Shown here piece after piece: positions 28,801 through 44,100 of a DNA stretch of 64,000 nucleotides. The number at the start of each line of letters is the position of its first letter. The stretch's first letter is position 1. A model generated the notes under the pieces. That model did no database searches. It saw only the letters and a program-made list of their open reading frames with translations, and was not told the DNA's origin. Location of the stretch: the NCBI GenBank assembly GCA_028554795.2, contig CM068842.1, forward strand, positions 52,775,608 through 52,839,607, read 5' to 3'. This DNA comes from Sinohyriopsis cumingii. Lineage: Eukaryota; Mollusca; Bivalvia; Unionida; Unionidae. A program made the position numbers and the translations under genes.

Positions 28801-31800
28801 TACATGTTTACATATTTTTTTCTTAACTGTTGCAACCATGACCTGCACATAGTAACCAACTGTCCACAGAGACCATAAGTTTTCAGTCCCCTCTAAATTT
28901 TGAGTATAAGTTTGCCTGCAGATAGCAACCAGTTATTGTAAAGATAGCAACCAGTTATTGTAAAGATAGCAACCAGTTATTATAAAGATAGTAACCAGTT
29001 ATTATAAAGATAGCAACCAGTTATTATAAAGATAGCAACCAGTTATTACAAAGATAGCAACCAGTTATTATAAAGATAGCAACCAGTTATAACAAAGATA
29101 GCAACCAACTTATTACAAAGATAGCAACCAGTTATTATAAAGATAGCAACCAGTTATTATAAAGATAGCTTCCAGTTATTGTAAAGATCGCAACCAGTTA
29201 TTGTAAAGATCGCAACCAGTTATTATAAAGATAGCAACCAGTTATTATAAAGATAGTAACAAGATAGCAACCAGTTATTGTAAAGATAGCAACCAGTTAT
29301 TATAAAGATAGCAACCAGTTATTGTAAAGATAGCAACCAGTTATTATAAAGATAGCAACCAGTTATTACAAGGGCACAATTGTTGATGGCTTTACACGAT
29401 ATCTGAATTAATAATCACCTGTATGTTAAAAGCATAATCTCTTTTTTTTTATATGTCCACCAATCTTTTGGAATTTATTTATCTATCCAGATTGTATATA
29501 ATGACCACCATTTGACTGATCATACATAATTACCACCTGTCAATAAAGACCATTTCTGTGTAGTCTTCTGATTGGTCATTATGCACACATTTGACTGAAT
29601 TATTTCTTTTTTTAGATCTTCCTACACATGCTGCTACTTTGTGCTACCATGTTGTCCATATGACTTTGGCAGCAAGTTCAATAATAATCAGAAAGACTTC
29701 AGCCAGTATCGGTCATATTTGGACTATGTCCATCTTGTTGGAGAAATATGTGGCTTCATTGTGGAAGAGGACATGTTGAGAATTCCATCAACCAAACGAG
29801 TAAGCACAATTTTTATGTGATCGATATGCTACATATATGGTGAAACAAAAATAAAAACTTCACAGTAAAATGTAGACACAAGAAATAGTAAAAGGTCTAA
29901 CTCCATTAAAATAATTATTACCTGATTTGACTGGATAGAAATCTACTGATGAATATAGTTGCTTGGTTAACCTAACTGAAAGTAAATTTTTCCCAGATTG
30001 TTGACTTGTAAAAATTAAATTCATATTGGACTGGAACAGAATACCAGAAAAGCTTAAACAATTTTGTGGGATAAAATTGCTATTTCTTTTTGCATTATTT
30101 TTTTTTATGTCCCACATTATGTAGTTTTATCCATGTCAATCCATTCATACATCTGTCTATCAACTTAGTCAAGTTTTGCTTGTTGGTCATTTTCGTAGGT
30201 ACTTTGTTGACCGTTATGTTCCATGAACACCTTTTTAATCATTTTATGTGTGTCTTTCTTGTACATATCAATTACAGGTGTGCTTTGTTGGATGCAACAG
30301 ATCATATTCTCCAGCAGAAGAGACTGTAATTGAGGGTGAAAGATCAGCTTTTATTCAGCGGAGATGTCTGACATGTCACAAGGATGAAAAGGAAGATTGC
30401 AAAGGAGTTAACTCTAAAAAGAGAAGGAATAATTCTGATGATGGTGAAAGTAAAGTCTGGCCTTCAGACTTTCAGCCAAGAGAGAAAGTGGAAAAAATTA
30501 GAAACTGTATTACAGTTTCTCAGTCCACAAAAGATCATGTGGTGAAGATAGTGTTTGATAGAGTTTTAAACTGTGAAAATGGTAGCACAGAACAACTGCC
30601 AGATGGACGACTTTGGAGAAAAGGTGGTAAGGAGAAACAGCAGCTTCATTTCCTGTTCTTTCTTTGTATTTTCATATTTATGCATTTGCCTCATAAAATT
30701 CAATGTCTAGCAGTTTCTTACAAAGATGTATCAATTGATCAAATGTTATTTCATGCATTTGATTTTGGCAAGGTCATACAGAGGTAAAACAACAGCTGTA
30801 AGATTCAATGAAAGGTTTAATGTCCAGTATCTGACTGATGCCTCCCTATCTGCTGTATTTTTCAGTTTATATTCCAGTATCTTTATTATATCAGAAATTG
30901 TATATATATGTACTGTGACTTTGACCTCCTACCTTTTAACCACTCCATTTCTCTGCTAACATGTGACAAGTCTGATAACAGTACATGTATGGAAACTGTA
31001 TAATACAGTACACACATCTTGTTTAATGGGTTGCCTGTTCAATCCAGTCAATGTGGACAGAGGGACGGGGGATTAAGTTCCCACTAGGAATAGTGGAAGT
31101 CCATTCAGCCTGGTAGATATTACCTCAAGACTAGTGGAAAACCACTCAATCTAGTGGAAGTTAGTCACTGATTTTATTGCAGTCATAGTGGATTTTATGG
31201 CACCCCATGCCAATTTTATTGTATTCTCTCCATGAATCAACACACTAAACAAACAGATGGGAGAAACTCAGACACCATAAACCCAACTCAACAGGGGTCA
31301 ATTGTATACCTTTTTACTGATACAGACCATACAGTGGTAACATTTTTTGTGTCATAATTCTTTCTAAAGTTTATTCTACAAGAATGATATGGCATCATAT
31401 ATTAAATTAAAAAAGATACACTAACTATGCTACAGAAGGGTTCTCAGTACTTTAACCCTTAAACTTTGAAAATAACTTTGGTTATGAGAAAATGTGACAA
31501 TTTTTTTATCTACACAGAATTGTATACACTGTATTGACTATTGCACTCGATCAGTAGTCATTCATGACAAGAACAAAGTGATTCATTAAAAAAGTTTCTT
31601 TCTGTCCTGACTGTTTTTGTTAAAGAAATCTAAATGCATTACCAGGTACTGGTGGAGGAGTGGCATTCTTTCCTTGAAGGCAATTGCTACACCTGCTACT
31701 TCAGCTTCCTGCCTCAAGTCAACAACAGGCAGTAAAGACAGTTCCTACATGTATATGTTCAATGTCGCACTTCGATGTTTCAAAATGTACAGTAACTGTT

Positions 31801-34800
31801 GAATGAAAATATTGCACCACCACACACATTAGAACAAAAATGAGGATAGTTTGTGCGGAAAAAAATTTGGACAGAGAAATGCATTTGATGTTAAGGTCTC
31901 ATAGTATCATACAACAGGTCTCTAGCATTTAACTTAAATTTAGAAAAAAGTGAAACAGCTTTGATGCACATCTAGACTTTCATTTCTAAAAATTTGAACA
32001 AGTGTGTTTGTTTCAAGCCACATCCCATACCATCCGTCTCTCTTTGTCTCCCAGCCTAAAATCCACTCCCAACTCTTTAGCATGTAAAGTGAGTTGAATA
32101 TAATAGAATCTTAAATGACTTGAATTATAAGGTAACTGGTAATCTCAGCCCATAGTTGAATCAGCCCATAACAAAGTCAGACCATTACAGATTCAGCCCA
32201 TGCAAATTTAATTAAGAAATTTCCCCATAACATGCTTGGTCCATTATGAAGTCAGGCCACTACAAAGTTGGCCTTGCCATAGATCTTATATGACTTAGTG
32301 ACACTTGTTGCTATTGAACAAAAAGTATCCCACGTTTTTATTCTTCTTATTGACTTTGTCCTCCAGGAGTTAAAGTATATATGAACATAGTCATGTAGGC
32401 ACATTTACTCAGATTAAATATTAATTCATAAGTGTCATCAGAAAACTTCAGAAGAAAATTGTTATTCTATGGACTTTTTACAGGTATTAAATGGGGTCAA
32501 AAAAGTGGATGTCAAACATTTACTGCTGATAAGAGATTTATATAAATAAAATATTTAATTACAGTTAGTTTTGAGAGAAAGAATAGCAGAAGGCAAAGAC
32601 ACAAAATATTATACTAGACACATATATTAAATGCAGAAGAATTTGAAATGTTTGCTTTGTCTCTGTGCTCCTCTCTTTTTTGTATCTATCTATTAATATC
32701 TATTTAGCTCAGTTAACATAGTGGCCTTACAAGGACAGAGATGTTTTACATCTAGAATAATGGAAAAAGGTTACTGTTGATACAAACATTTATAGTGTGC
32801 GGATGGGAAGTTTGACTGTAATCAGATTATATTTGTCAACACATGTTTACTAGCGCAAGTAATACAGTGCACATGTGCTACCATCAGCTTAATTAAAAAT
32901 TAAAAGCAACGGGACAAGGACAGTTTCAAAATTTTAATTATGCATTACATATTTTAAGTAGTCTGGGATTATGGTTTTTTCCCCACTATATTTCTTTTGC
33001 AAAATAAATGACAATTGAAAGAAATATACAAAGAATTAAAAAATGAAACTTCGGAATGAAAATGTTTTTATTATATTTTGCAAATTAATTCCAAACTTGA
33101 CTAAGTAAAATAATGTGGTTAAGTTGCGACATTTTCATGTAAAAATTGGTTTCTAGCTATACATAAAACAAACCATATAAAATTTGTATTATCCCCTTAG
33201 TCATTCAGTGATACAGTTTACATCTCTCAGCATCACAAATGTTTACCAAAGCTATATCACACTATAGGCTTTCTTTATTTTATATTAAAAATGCATTATT
33301 GCTTGAAATAAAATGTGGTTTTACAAGTAAACAAAAGAGAGAGTTTGAACCATAACTTTTGATCAAAGTTACCCATAGCATTTTATCACCAACATGGAGA
33401 AAGGCATTGATACTTAAAGAGTGTGCCTTTTTTAAACGTGCGATATTTATCTTCACTTTGGAATTCAAACGCTGACAAAATTTAAAAATATAATTTTGAT
33501 TCTGCTATTTATTTAAATAGATAAATTGCTGCTTAGAAATTCATTTTCTATTTAACGAGATTTATATAATTAATTGGGCTATTAACCTATTATTGGTGTG
33601 CTTTTCTTGTTATGATCTATTGTCAAATCTTGCCATAATAAACATCTATGAGCATAAAGCTTCAGGAATGTAATAGATTGTAAGCTGCGCTACTGTTCTG
33701 ATCACATCATACAGTTTATCCTTCGATAATCCAAGCAATTTGTTGTTCTAATTGAACCATCAAACATTCCTTTTGGATCTTTTGTGTAGATTAATCATTC
33801 TGCTGTAAGTTGTATACTTTTTCAATTTCTGCCAAATTTGAGTGATTTTTTCACCTTTAGAGACTTTATCTTTTTAAGACCACGTCACACCATGTTGTTT
33901 TTGATCTCTGCAAGGTCATTACTAGTTAGTGCGACTTTGACATTTTTTGCTTGTACCATTTGTTGATTTTAGCAAGCTATTAACATGCTGCATTGCTAAT
34001 TTATGCTTTATTTTTCACTTCTTGTCCTATTAAGACCACATAACATGCTATCATTGACCTCTGCAAGGTCATTATGAGTTAGCACGATTTTTACAATTTT
34101 CACTCATTCCATTTGTTACTGAGTTGATTTTAGCAAATTATTAACATGCTGCATTGCTTATTTATGCTTTGTATTTCCTTTCTTGTGTTTTTTCAGTAGA
34201 ACGGTCAACTAAATACTTGAAATGCACAAGTTCAAAACATAATCTATAAGTTTTGAGTGCAACACTATCTTTTTCGATTCCTTCATTAATATTAGCTAGT
34301 TAGCAACTCCATGAATTACTAATTTATGATTTGCTTTCTCTTGTGTCATTTGAGCAGAATGTCATTTAAGTGCGTTATATGCAACTTCAGAGCATGGAAG
34401 TCTACCATGAGAACTTGTTTATACAAGTATACATTGTCTATGATATGCAGCATCTGATTCAGTAATACATGGTCAAAGAAAGACTGAGCTAAGCTAGTTA
34501 GTCACATACTGATTTGCTAATCTATGCTTTGCTTTCTCTTCTTGGGCCATTTCTGGAGAAATATTTAATAAATGCATGAAATGCAAATTCAAAGCAATAG
34601 TCCATTTAGCATTGAAGGGAAGGAAATATGGAATAAGTCAAGGAAGACAACCTATGGTTCATTGTTGGTAATGATGACTCATTGGGAAGAATTCCCGAAT
34701 TTTAGGCAGTCCAGTGGGTGCAAGTTCCCCCACATGTGTGAGCAATGCCTTTGGGCCTGTAAGTCGGGGCGCATGGAGTTCATACCAGATCAGTTGGATC

Positions 34801-37800
34801 CACCTCCTTATATCACTGCACCATTACCAGCTGTCCAGCCATCAGCAGCCTTCCATCCATTATCGACCATACATCTGGCACTGACCATCCAGAACAGGAG
34901 ACCTTTTGAGAAGATGGTCCAGCCAATTAGTTCATTGCTTGTATTTCTGACTCATTGTGGGAGTGTTTCTCAATTTTAGGCAGCCTAGTGGGCAAGTCCC
35001 CCTGCTTGTCCAAGCATGCTCTCCAGGCCTACAAGTAAGGACACCTCAGTTTTGTACCAGATCCATTGGATTGAATGCATTAAAAAAAACGCACTGTCGC
35101 TGCCATACTGCCATCACTGGTCGTCCAGCCATTCTAGTATGGGGACTTTTTAGTTGAATCAGTCCAGCCAACTATTTATTTATGGGAATCTTAGTGGCAG
35201 ATCCATCTGTCTAACCATACCTTGGGAGACATGCCCTTTTTATGATGGAGATATCGGTGAGAAACCTCTCTGTACAGCCATGCCCTTGGACTGGTTGGTA
35301 TCAGTGATAGATGGATCATCTTCTATACTGCCAGCTTCCAGGCTGACCATTCATTGGGTAAACCAGCCAGCAGTACCTGACTTCTGTATGTTCACTGCTT
35401 GTCCACAAAGGAAAGTTTTTTCATTAGGATGGAATTGAGTCTTTATACCACCTGGTATGTCTTCTCCAGAGCTGCAAATAGACCCAGATTGGTTCTTGAT
35501 GCACAGTGAGTGCCACAAAACTCCTTTAAATCCACTATCCTTCACATCATACTCAGATCTGACCATGGAATGGACTGAAGTTTAGCTTTTAAGCCACTGT
35601 TGACATTTCAAGGGAGTTGGCTACTTCAAAATGCCCTTAATTCTTGCTGCTACTCTGAAAAATTAGTAGATTGTGAAGAGGAGGAAGAGATGCCATCCTT
35701 CTGGTTCCCAATCTTATAGACTTAAGGCGACAAACACATTCAGTACTAATCTTCTGGCCTTTGACAAGAATAGAGCAGCTGTCCATTTGTTGGCTCATCT
35801 GTTTAATGAGATGGATAAATGTGCTGCATGCCCCTCAGAGCTGGTTTAGGACGTTGTTGCATCTTCTTCATTGTTGCATTTGGGCTCTGTGGCACCTTTC
35901 AGACTCAATGGAGGCACCCAGCAATAGCCATGCTTAGGAGGCGATGGTCATTATTGCTGTAGTCATTAACCAGGGCTTCTTAGCATACCATGGGCAATAC
36001 TTTGACTGGTTCTACTAATTTACTCCTGATATGATACGTCGCTCAAACCTTGTCATACCCTCCCATTCTGGATGGCTCTGTTCGGGTCACCATTGCTATG
36101 GAGGAAGAATAGAGGAAGTTAAGAGGCAGGTAGCTCAGGAACTGCCTCTCCACCTTGCTGCTCAACCCACAGGTGTTTGGAACCACACAACTCCCACCAG
36201 AGTGAAGGGATGTTAAACGACCTCAGGACAGGGGATTTTCTCAGTCACATGCACCAATATAGATTCCTGGGAAACAATCTTACAGAGGCAATAAGAAACC
36301 AAATTGGATCTCCCTGTTCCCTTAGTACAGGGTAGTGGGTGATCCAGGTCATTTGGAGGGGTTTCAGGTTTCATTCATCTACAACCCCGTCACCTCTCCT
36401 CCATCTCCCCTCTTCACAGGTGCACCATCAGAGCAGGAGAAGGATGACTTTCTACAACAGGAGATACAATTGCTCATATGTAAAAAAAGAGCAAAAGAAA
36501 CAAGGGGTGATGCTTGTGCAAACACCACAGTCCTTGGGGTTTTATTTAGGGCTGTTTCCTTTTTGGACAGCAAATAGCAGGTTGAGACCCAACATCAACT
36601 TCAGTCACCTCAACCAATTCACTGCACTTGAAAAATTCAAGATGGAGATGGCAAGTTCAATTCGCCTCTTCTTTGGATGGGATGAGTATGCGGTCAGTCT
36701 TGATCTCACTGGTGCACATTTTCACATCCCTTTCCACTCTGTGTTATGAACATTTTTCTGTTTTGCTTACCATGATACAGTTTATCAGTTAATAGTTCTC
36801 ACTTGGACCTAAACATCAGCCCTTGGGCTTTGACGGAGATTATGGATTACGTCGTCACCTTGTTCCGATCAATGTCATCTACAACAACAGTAGTAACATA
36901 CCTGGACAGTATCCTCCAGAAACATGGCAAGTTCTATTCTGCCCCAAGGTAGGAATGATCTCCTCTCCCCTTTAGATCATCAAGGCTTTTAGTGAATGGG
37001 GAAAAGTCAGACATGTCCATCTCCTAATTTTGGCCATCTGGATTCATGATTTTTAACCAACCGGAATCTGCTGCGACTTCCTTGTGTTCATGTAGCCAGA
37101 ACCATCAAAATCGTTGAGTCTGTTTCCAGCAGGTCTTGAACAGCAGCCATGCAAGATCCTGTTCATACTCTCAAGCACTACTTGAAATGCACAGAGACAA
37201 GTCATGTCATGGCATGCATAAACACCTCATCCTTCTGGTGTGAGCTGGAACACAGATTATTACCCCTCAAACCTGTGCTTCATGGCACAGAGTATTCTGA
37301 GGTCTCACCAGATCTGGGTCGCCTCATGATAATTGTTACTCAGAAGCTTTGAGCCATCTCTGCAAGCCTCACATTCAAACACATCGTTTCTATCCAAGAT
37401 GTAATAGAAGCAGTTGGCTGGCATGCAGAGTCAACCTTCTCGAGCCTTCATCAGAGATTTACCGTTGCAGAGGCAAACCTTGATTCCAGTTGGTCTTGTG
37501 GTGGCAGCACAGGTGGACACCAGACCCATCTAAATCAATCAACACAGCCTGTTAGCTTCACAGGATTCACCCAGTGAAATTCTACAGGTAAGAAGATTTC
37601 AATCTTCATCTTCTTTACTGTACATAAGGGTCACAGATTTACCTCTGAAGTTCAGGAAGTGAAAATGACCAAGTCGAGCTAGCACTTTTGAAAGGTGCAC
37701 ATCTGGAGTAATGCCAAGCTGTATACCCTATAACCCATATTACATTCATCAATCATACACAAAAATAAAGGGAATTAAAGTTTCTTTGAATTATACCTAA

Positions 37801-40800
37801 GATATACAAGGGCTTTTTTAAATAGCCAGTATAACCAGTGAGGAAAGCCAGGGAAATTCTTTTTCTGTAGAATTCCAGCCCTGTGCATAACACAAAACTG
37901 TAGAGCACCACCTTATGTAATTAGGAGAATAAGTCATCATTCACATGGGGAATCAAGCTGTTCTTCCTTAGAAGGATATCTGATGTAGAGGTCAGATGCT
38001 CAGCATCCCCTTCTATTACTTATGCTCCTAACCTAATGTGATTGGGGAGTGTATTCGCAGGAGAAAGCAAATTTTTAAGTAAATTATATTTCTCTTAGAA
38101 TATTTACCCAATCACATTACTTAAAAACCCTTCCAACCACACTGCCATATAAGCATATTGGTTAGTATCTTGCTCAACTCAAAATTAGTGACACCTGGCA
38201 ATGCCAAGGGCAGGTAATGGACAAAAGTTATTGCCCTTAGTCTATTGGATATAGACAGGAAAAGATAATTTTCAACTTTCAGTAGGGTTGGATTTGCAAG
38301 GTAGCAGACTAATATTCCTAATGTAATGTGATTGGGTAAGTATTCTCAGAGAAACATAATTATGCTTAAAAATTTGCTATACCCTGATAAACATTTTTCC
38401 TTTCTAAAGCAACAATAGATCGTACTGCCAGATCCAAAACAATTTCTCCATGTAGTCTTTGAGTTGCAGGCTCCTTAGCCATCAGTCTTTGTATATTTCT
38501 TCCTCTCTGATGTATTTGAGGGAAAATTCTGATGAACATTCCCTGAACAAAAAAATACCCAAGTTGATACTAGACAAACAGACACTGTGAACATTGTCTT
38601 TTCTTTTCAATGTTTGTCACAGGTAAAACAAAAATGAATGTTTTAGATATATCCTTTTCATAAAAAACAATTATATTTCTCCTCAAATATGTTACCCAAT
38701 CATAATGCCTTAAGAGTATGACTACTATCCCATAAATCCACTCGTCCCAAGCTAAAGATTTGCTACAAAAGCTAACACTGTCCACACATTATTAGAACTG
38801 GAAAGTGCAAATGGAGACAGCATTGAATGATTTTGAACCCACAATTAATGTTGAATGTATGCCAGATGAGTGCGATTTTCATGTTTTGTCTCAAACAATT
38901 TAGCCTTGCAGAATTTGGTGTTGTAAACTGTATAACCCTATGACAGTTAGATAAAACGAATAATTAAGAATCTAAAATGAAATCAAAAAGTGCATTCATT
39001 TATTTGATCAAAATTTATATCTTAAAAAAGGACACTCTGTCAATGATGGACTGAAAACCCTAATATAGCATTATGGAACATAAAGAAATAGTAGTCAGCA
39101 AAGCATTAATTTAAAAAAGTGAAACTTTTGCAGAGCTTATGTTAGTGAAAAATCCTGTTTTGAAGTAGAAGCATCCAAAAGACAATACCTATAAGCTATG
39201 GAAAATTGTACATAACAACCATAAAGACAATACCTATAAGCTATGGAAAATTGTAAATAACCATAAAGACAATACCTATAAGCTATGGAAAATTGTACAA
39301 CCATAAAGAATAGTTTCCCAACTTTTTCAAGCTGGCTTGCATATAGCTAGCTATGTGTATGCCCCTTTCAGATAGCATAATATGAAATGGAGTTCTTAGC
39401 ATAGAACAATGTTCATAGATAAGGCACAAATTAAGCTCGAAAACAATCAACATATTAATTCTTACATAACTAGAAGTGACATCTTTTAAGTATTTTAATT
39501 TCAGTAGGGTTCTAACAGAGTGAAACAGGAAGAGAGATGGATATTGAAATACATCTGTTTCCCCCCTTTAGATAAAGTCTTGGCAGCATCTCTGGATGTG
39601 TAGCAATCCACTTCCATCATCCTGAAAGAGCTACTAAAGGCCATGCATTAATCACAACCATTGTCCTCCAACCTACTCTTTAATGGTCATTTGGAGGAAG
39701 TAAACAGATGGGCTACCAAGGATACAAATATGACTCATAGCCAGCATCAGAGACAATGGTGATCTTTTCATAATAATGTTCTGAGGAATATAAAGGACCC
39801 CGTTAGGGCACACCAGATGGGGAAGCAGTGCATCAGACCCTATACATGTTCAAGGCCACAGTTGTAAAGAATAATTTTGGACATGAATGTGAGGGGGGGG
39901 TCATTTTCACCTTAGTTTCTCTCAATACCAACCTCCTTCCAGAAAGAAATGACATTCTCACACCACCAAGGGGTAGGGGAGAATGGAAATTACATTGTCC
40001 TTAAAATTCATGGATCCTACAAGTTATTTTGGAGGTGTCTCGATAACATTCACTGCTCATCACTCATTGTCCTAGAGTATCCATATAGAGCAAATGTTCT
40101 GCAGCAGGAAATAATCTTCTCCAAAAATGGGTGGTAGAGATTGTTCAAAACATAACATCAAAATGCATTTTTAAGACCCTTTTTTATACTAAAAGCCATT
40201 AGCACTCCTCAGCTAGTTTTAGACCTCAGTTTACTCAACACCAAGACTGGTTCTAAGTGCCATTCAGGAGGGAGACTTCACAATCGGTATAGATTTACAA
40301 GATGCTTCCATCTTTACATGTTCCAATTCACAAGTCCTCCAGGAAATTCCAGTGGTTCACTTTCAGAGATACATTATACCAGTTCAGGGCACTCTATTAG
40401 GTCTCAGCATCAGTCCCTCGGTCTTCAAATGAATTAGAGCAAAATAATGATTCACTTTAGAACCATCATGAGTTGAGACAACAGTATCATCTGTAATGGT
40501 CTCACAAACAGGCAACCCAGGATAATCAGACCCAATGCCACATAGAGGAGACCAAACAGGCAAAGGAATTCGTTGAGAGGCAATTCTTTACCAAATCTGA
40601 AGCATCTGTTGGGATGATTTTCAAAGCACATTTCTATAGGAGACAGATCCCGCTCAGATTCAAGGCCGAGTAAGAGTGAAAAAAAAAGGAATTTATGTCG
40701 ACAGCATACTACAAAAACACCAAGTGAGAATTTTAAAAAAAATCTAGACATGAATTCCTTTTTTTTTCACTCTTGATCAGTCTTGGATTCCTTGTCAACA

Positions 40801-41084
40801 AGGACAAATTCAATACCATACCATCTTGACAGTGCAGTTCAAAATGCGTCTAAAAATTGTCCTGGATTTTGCCCTGCTTGTTCTTTATCAAACAAACACT
40901 GCTGAGAAAGATGCAATATATGAGAAATATGCATGGGCACATGAAGAGAACTGAACAAGGACTGGGGTAAAGAAAGAACAACATGTAGTACACAAGTCAC
41001 AGTATATTATATAATATATATACTCATACTCACATTGTGTACTCACTGTTACTTGCTGTTCATGCTTAGGGTAGATTAATGTGA

Positions 41085-41132
<48 letters not shown>

Positions 41133-44100
41133 ATTAATACAGTGTGAGTTGGTAGATATTGATACAGATGCCCTCACTTTCCACAGTTTCCTATTTTTTT
41201 TAATATGTTCTAATATAGTAACCCTACCTCAGGTATTATGATTGGATAAATGTTATTGAAAAGGTTCACTTTTGACATGCCCTTCACATATATTTAACAG
41301 ATGTCCTTCACATAATTATCCATATGCAATGAGCTATGTTCTCTATGTGTACTATTTCAGGTCATGTACCTTTGCTAGAAGTGGTTTCTCTTCTGGACAG
41401 AGAGATCCTGGGGCAGCTGAAGTCAGAATGTGGAGGGCTACAGACACTGCTGAGGAATCACAGCCACATATTCCAGGGTAAATCAGAAATTCTTTCATAA
41501 AATAAAAATGTCCACTCCTCATTTACATGACCTACAAGACAAACATATTTGAGGTATGATGGATGGACATTGTGACACTATATGCCTCTTCCACACTTAT
41601 CGTGGGACATAATGCAACTCTATTTGTTCCTCATGGGGTATGTGAGAATTAAGTGTTAATTTTGTGGTTGTGTGTATATTTTAATTAAGTGGATGTGGGT
41701 ATTGTCTTTCTGTTCAGAGTAGGATGAGGCATGTAGGTTGTCCTGGTCATCCACTGCAACCGATTCCATCTCCCGCTATCTTGACCTTGTCTTGCCACAG
41801 GATCCAGATGGTCTTGGATGAGACAGTGAGACAAGATGCAACTCTTCCTCACTTTAAATCAAGTCAATGCGCAAGTCACTTTGTCATCTTTCTCCCCAAA
41901 GTCCTGTGGCAATGGATGAGTGACGAAGTGGCATGTGTGGGTCCACTGGCAGCCATAGCCACAAATCTGCACACAGGCAGCTTAAACCATATGGTCGTTC
42001 TTCACTGACACGGAGCAGCAGTGGAGTTAGGCAGCCCTCTGAGGGACTGAGGATTCACACTGTTCACCTCCGTGGCATGAGGAAGGGGCTAGGAAAGGTG
42101 CCCTAGAAATTGCCTGCTCCATCCTTCCCAAACCAGCTAACTGCGACTGAAGGGGACCCTACATTGGTGGTGGAGACACTACAGTGAAAAAGATGAAAGT
42201 TGTTCCTCTCACCCTCAGGGCATGGAACGTATACACACTTATCGACAGAAGTAATGCTGACAGATCTCAGAGGAGAACTGCCCTGAATGGCTGGGAGCTA
42301 GCCAGATATTGCAGCCTTAAGTGAAACCTGCCTTGCAGGAGAGGGTGAACTTTGTGAAAGGGGTGCTGGCTACACCTTCTTTTGGTGCTGAAGAGGAAGT
42401 GAGGAGCGACAAGAGGCTGGATTAGGCTTAGCAGTGAAGACAAACTTTGTTAACAAGTTAGCTGGACTTCCAAAGGGAGGGAATTACAGGCTTATGGCCA
42501 TGAAACTCCCCCTGTTGAATGGAAGAAAGCATGTCATGATTGTCAGTGCCTACACTCCAAACCATGGCCAATCCAGATGAAACAAAGGACTAATTTTATG
42601 AAGAACTCCACTCTTATCATAACCTCTGTTCCCAAATCTGACAAGCTCTTCATCCTCAATGCAAGAGTTGGCTCTGACATCTCCTTGGAAGAGGTCATTG
42701 GAAAGTATGGCATTGGCTGCTGCAACAGCAATGGTCTTCTCTTACTTCAGACTTGTGCAGCGCATGATCTGCTTATCACCAACACTGTCTTTCGTATCCC
42801 TACCCACAACAAGACGACATAGATGCATCCCAAATCTGAGCACTGGCATCTCATTGACTTCGTGATAATCAGAAAGAGGGACAGGCAGGATGTATGGATG
42901 ACCAAGTCCATGTGTGGTGCAGAATGTTGGATGGCCACCACCTTGTGGTCTCTTAAGCTAATTTTCCGTATCAGAACTAAAAGATGCTCACAAGGTAAGC
43001 AGATTCCAGACCGGCTGAACATCGCCAAGCTGAAGAACTCCAAATTGACCTATGTCAGCACTCCAGAAAACCATCTTCAGTCCAATCCTCTAGACACCCA
43101 GAATGTGGAGGCAGCCTGGGCGACCCTTAGAGAGCTGGTCTACAGCACCACCACAGAGATCTGAGGGCCTTCCCCACGAAAGCACAAGGACTTGTTTGAT
43201 GAGATTGCATAAACATCAGGCAGCTATTGGATGAAAAACATTGCCTCCACAAAGCATACCTAAATGATCCAAAGTCCACTTCAAAGAAAGATGCCTTCAG
43301 TAACATCCGTAGGACTGTTCAACAGAAACTCTGGCAGATGCAGGACTCCTGGCTGAGTAACAAAGCTGATGAGATCCAAAGCCACACTGTCAAGCATGAT
43401 ATGAAGAGGTTTTATGATGCGCTGAATGAAGTCTCTGACTTATAATCTTCAGGATCATCCCTCTCAGTGCAGATGGGAACATGCTGATCACAGACAAAGA
43501 AGAGATCCTCGAAAGGTGGACTGAGCACTTCAGCTGTGTCCTGAATCAGCCAACATCCATCAGTGATGAAGCCATTGATCATCTGCCGCAAGTACCAGTC
43601 AGTGAATCACTGGATGACCCACCAACCATGTTAGAGACCCAGAAGGCAATATGTCTGCTCTCTAGTGGCAAGGCTCCTGGCTCAGACTCAATCCCAGCAG
43701 AGATATATTAGGAAGACATTTCAGCTCTTACTGAAAAGCTACATCAGTTGTTTCATCTCATGTGTCAGAAAGAACTGATCCCAGAGGAATTCAAGGATGC
43801 TACTATTATACACCTGTATAAGTGCAAAATAAATCTTCAGGTTTGCAAAAACTACCGAGGTATCACTTTGATCTCCATCATAGGCAGGATGCTTGCCAGG
43901 AATCTCCTCAACACTCTCACATCACACCTAGATCATCGACTCCTACCAGAAAGCCAGTGTGGATTCCAAAAGAAGCATGGAACCATCAGCATGGTGTTTG
44001 CTGCTAGTCAGTTGAAAGAGAAAAGCCAGAAGCAGAATACTTACTTTTTCTCTACCTATGTCGACCTTACCAAGACCTTTGATGCTGTTAGCAGAGAGGG

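Noticed and set aside
28921-29372. CRISPR-like array
   Set aside because: The 22-bp units are contiguous with no unique spacers, and the genome is eukaryotic. It is a minisatellite.
30726-30959. Forward open frame overlapping the end of TRMT44 exon 7
   Set aside because: It lies after the GTAAGG donor that keeps phase with exon 8, and it has no recognisable protein.
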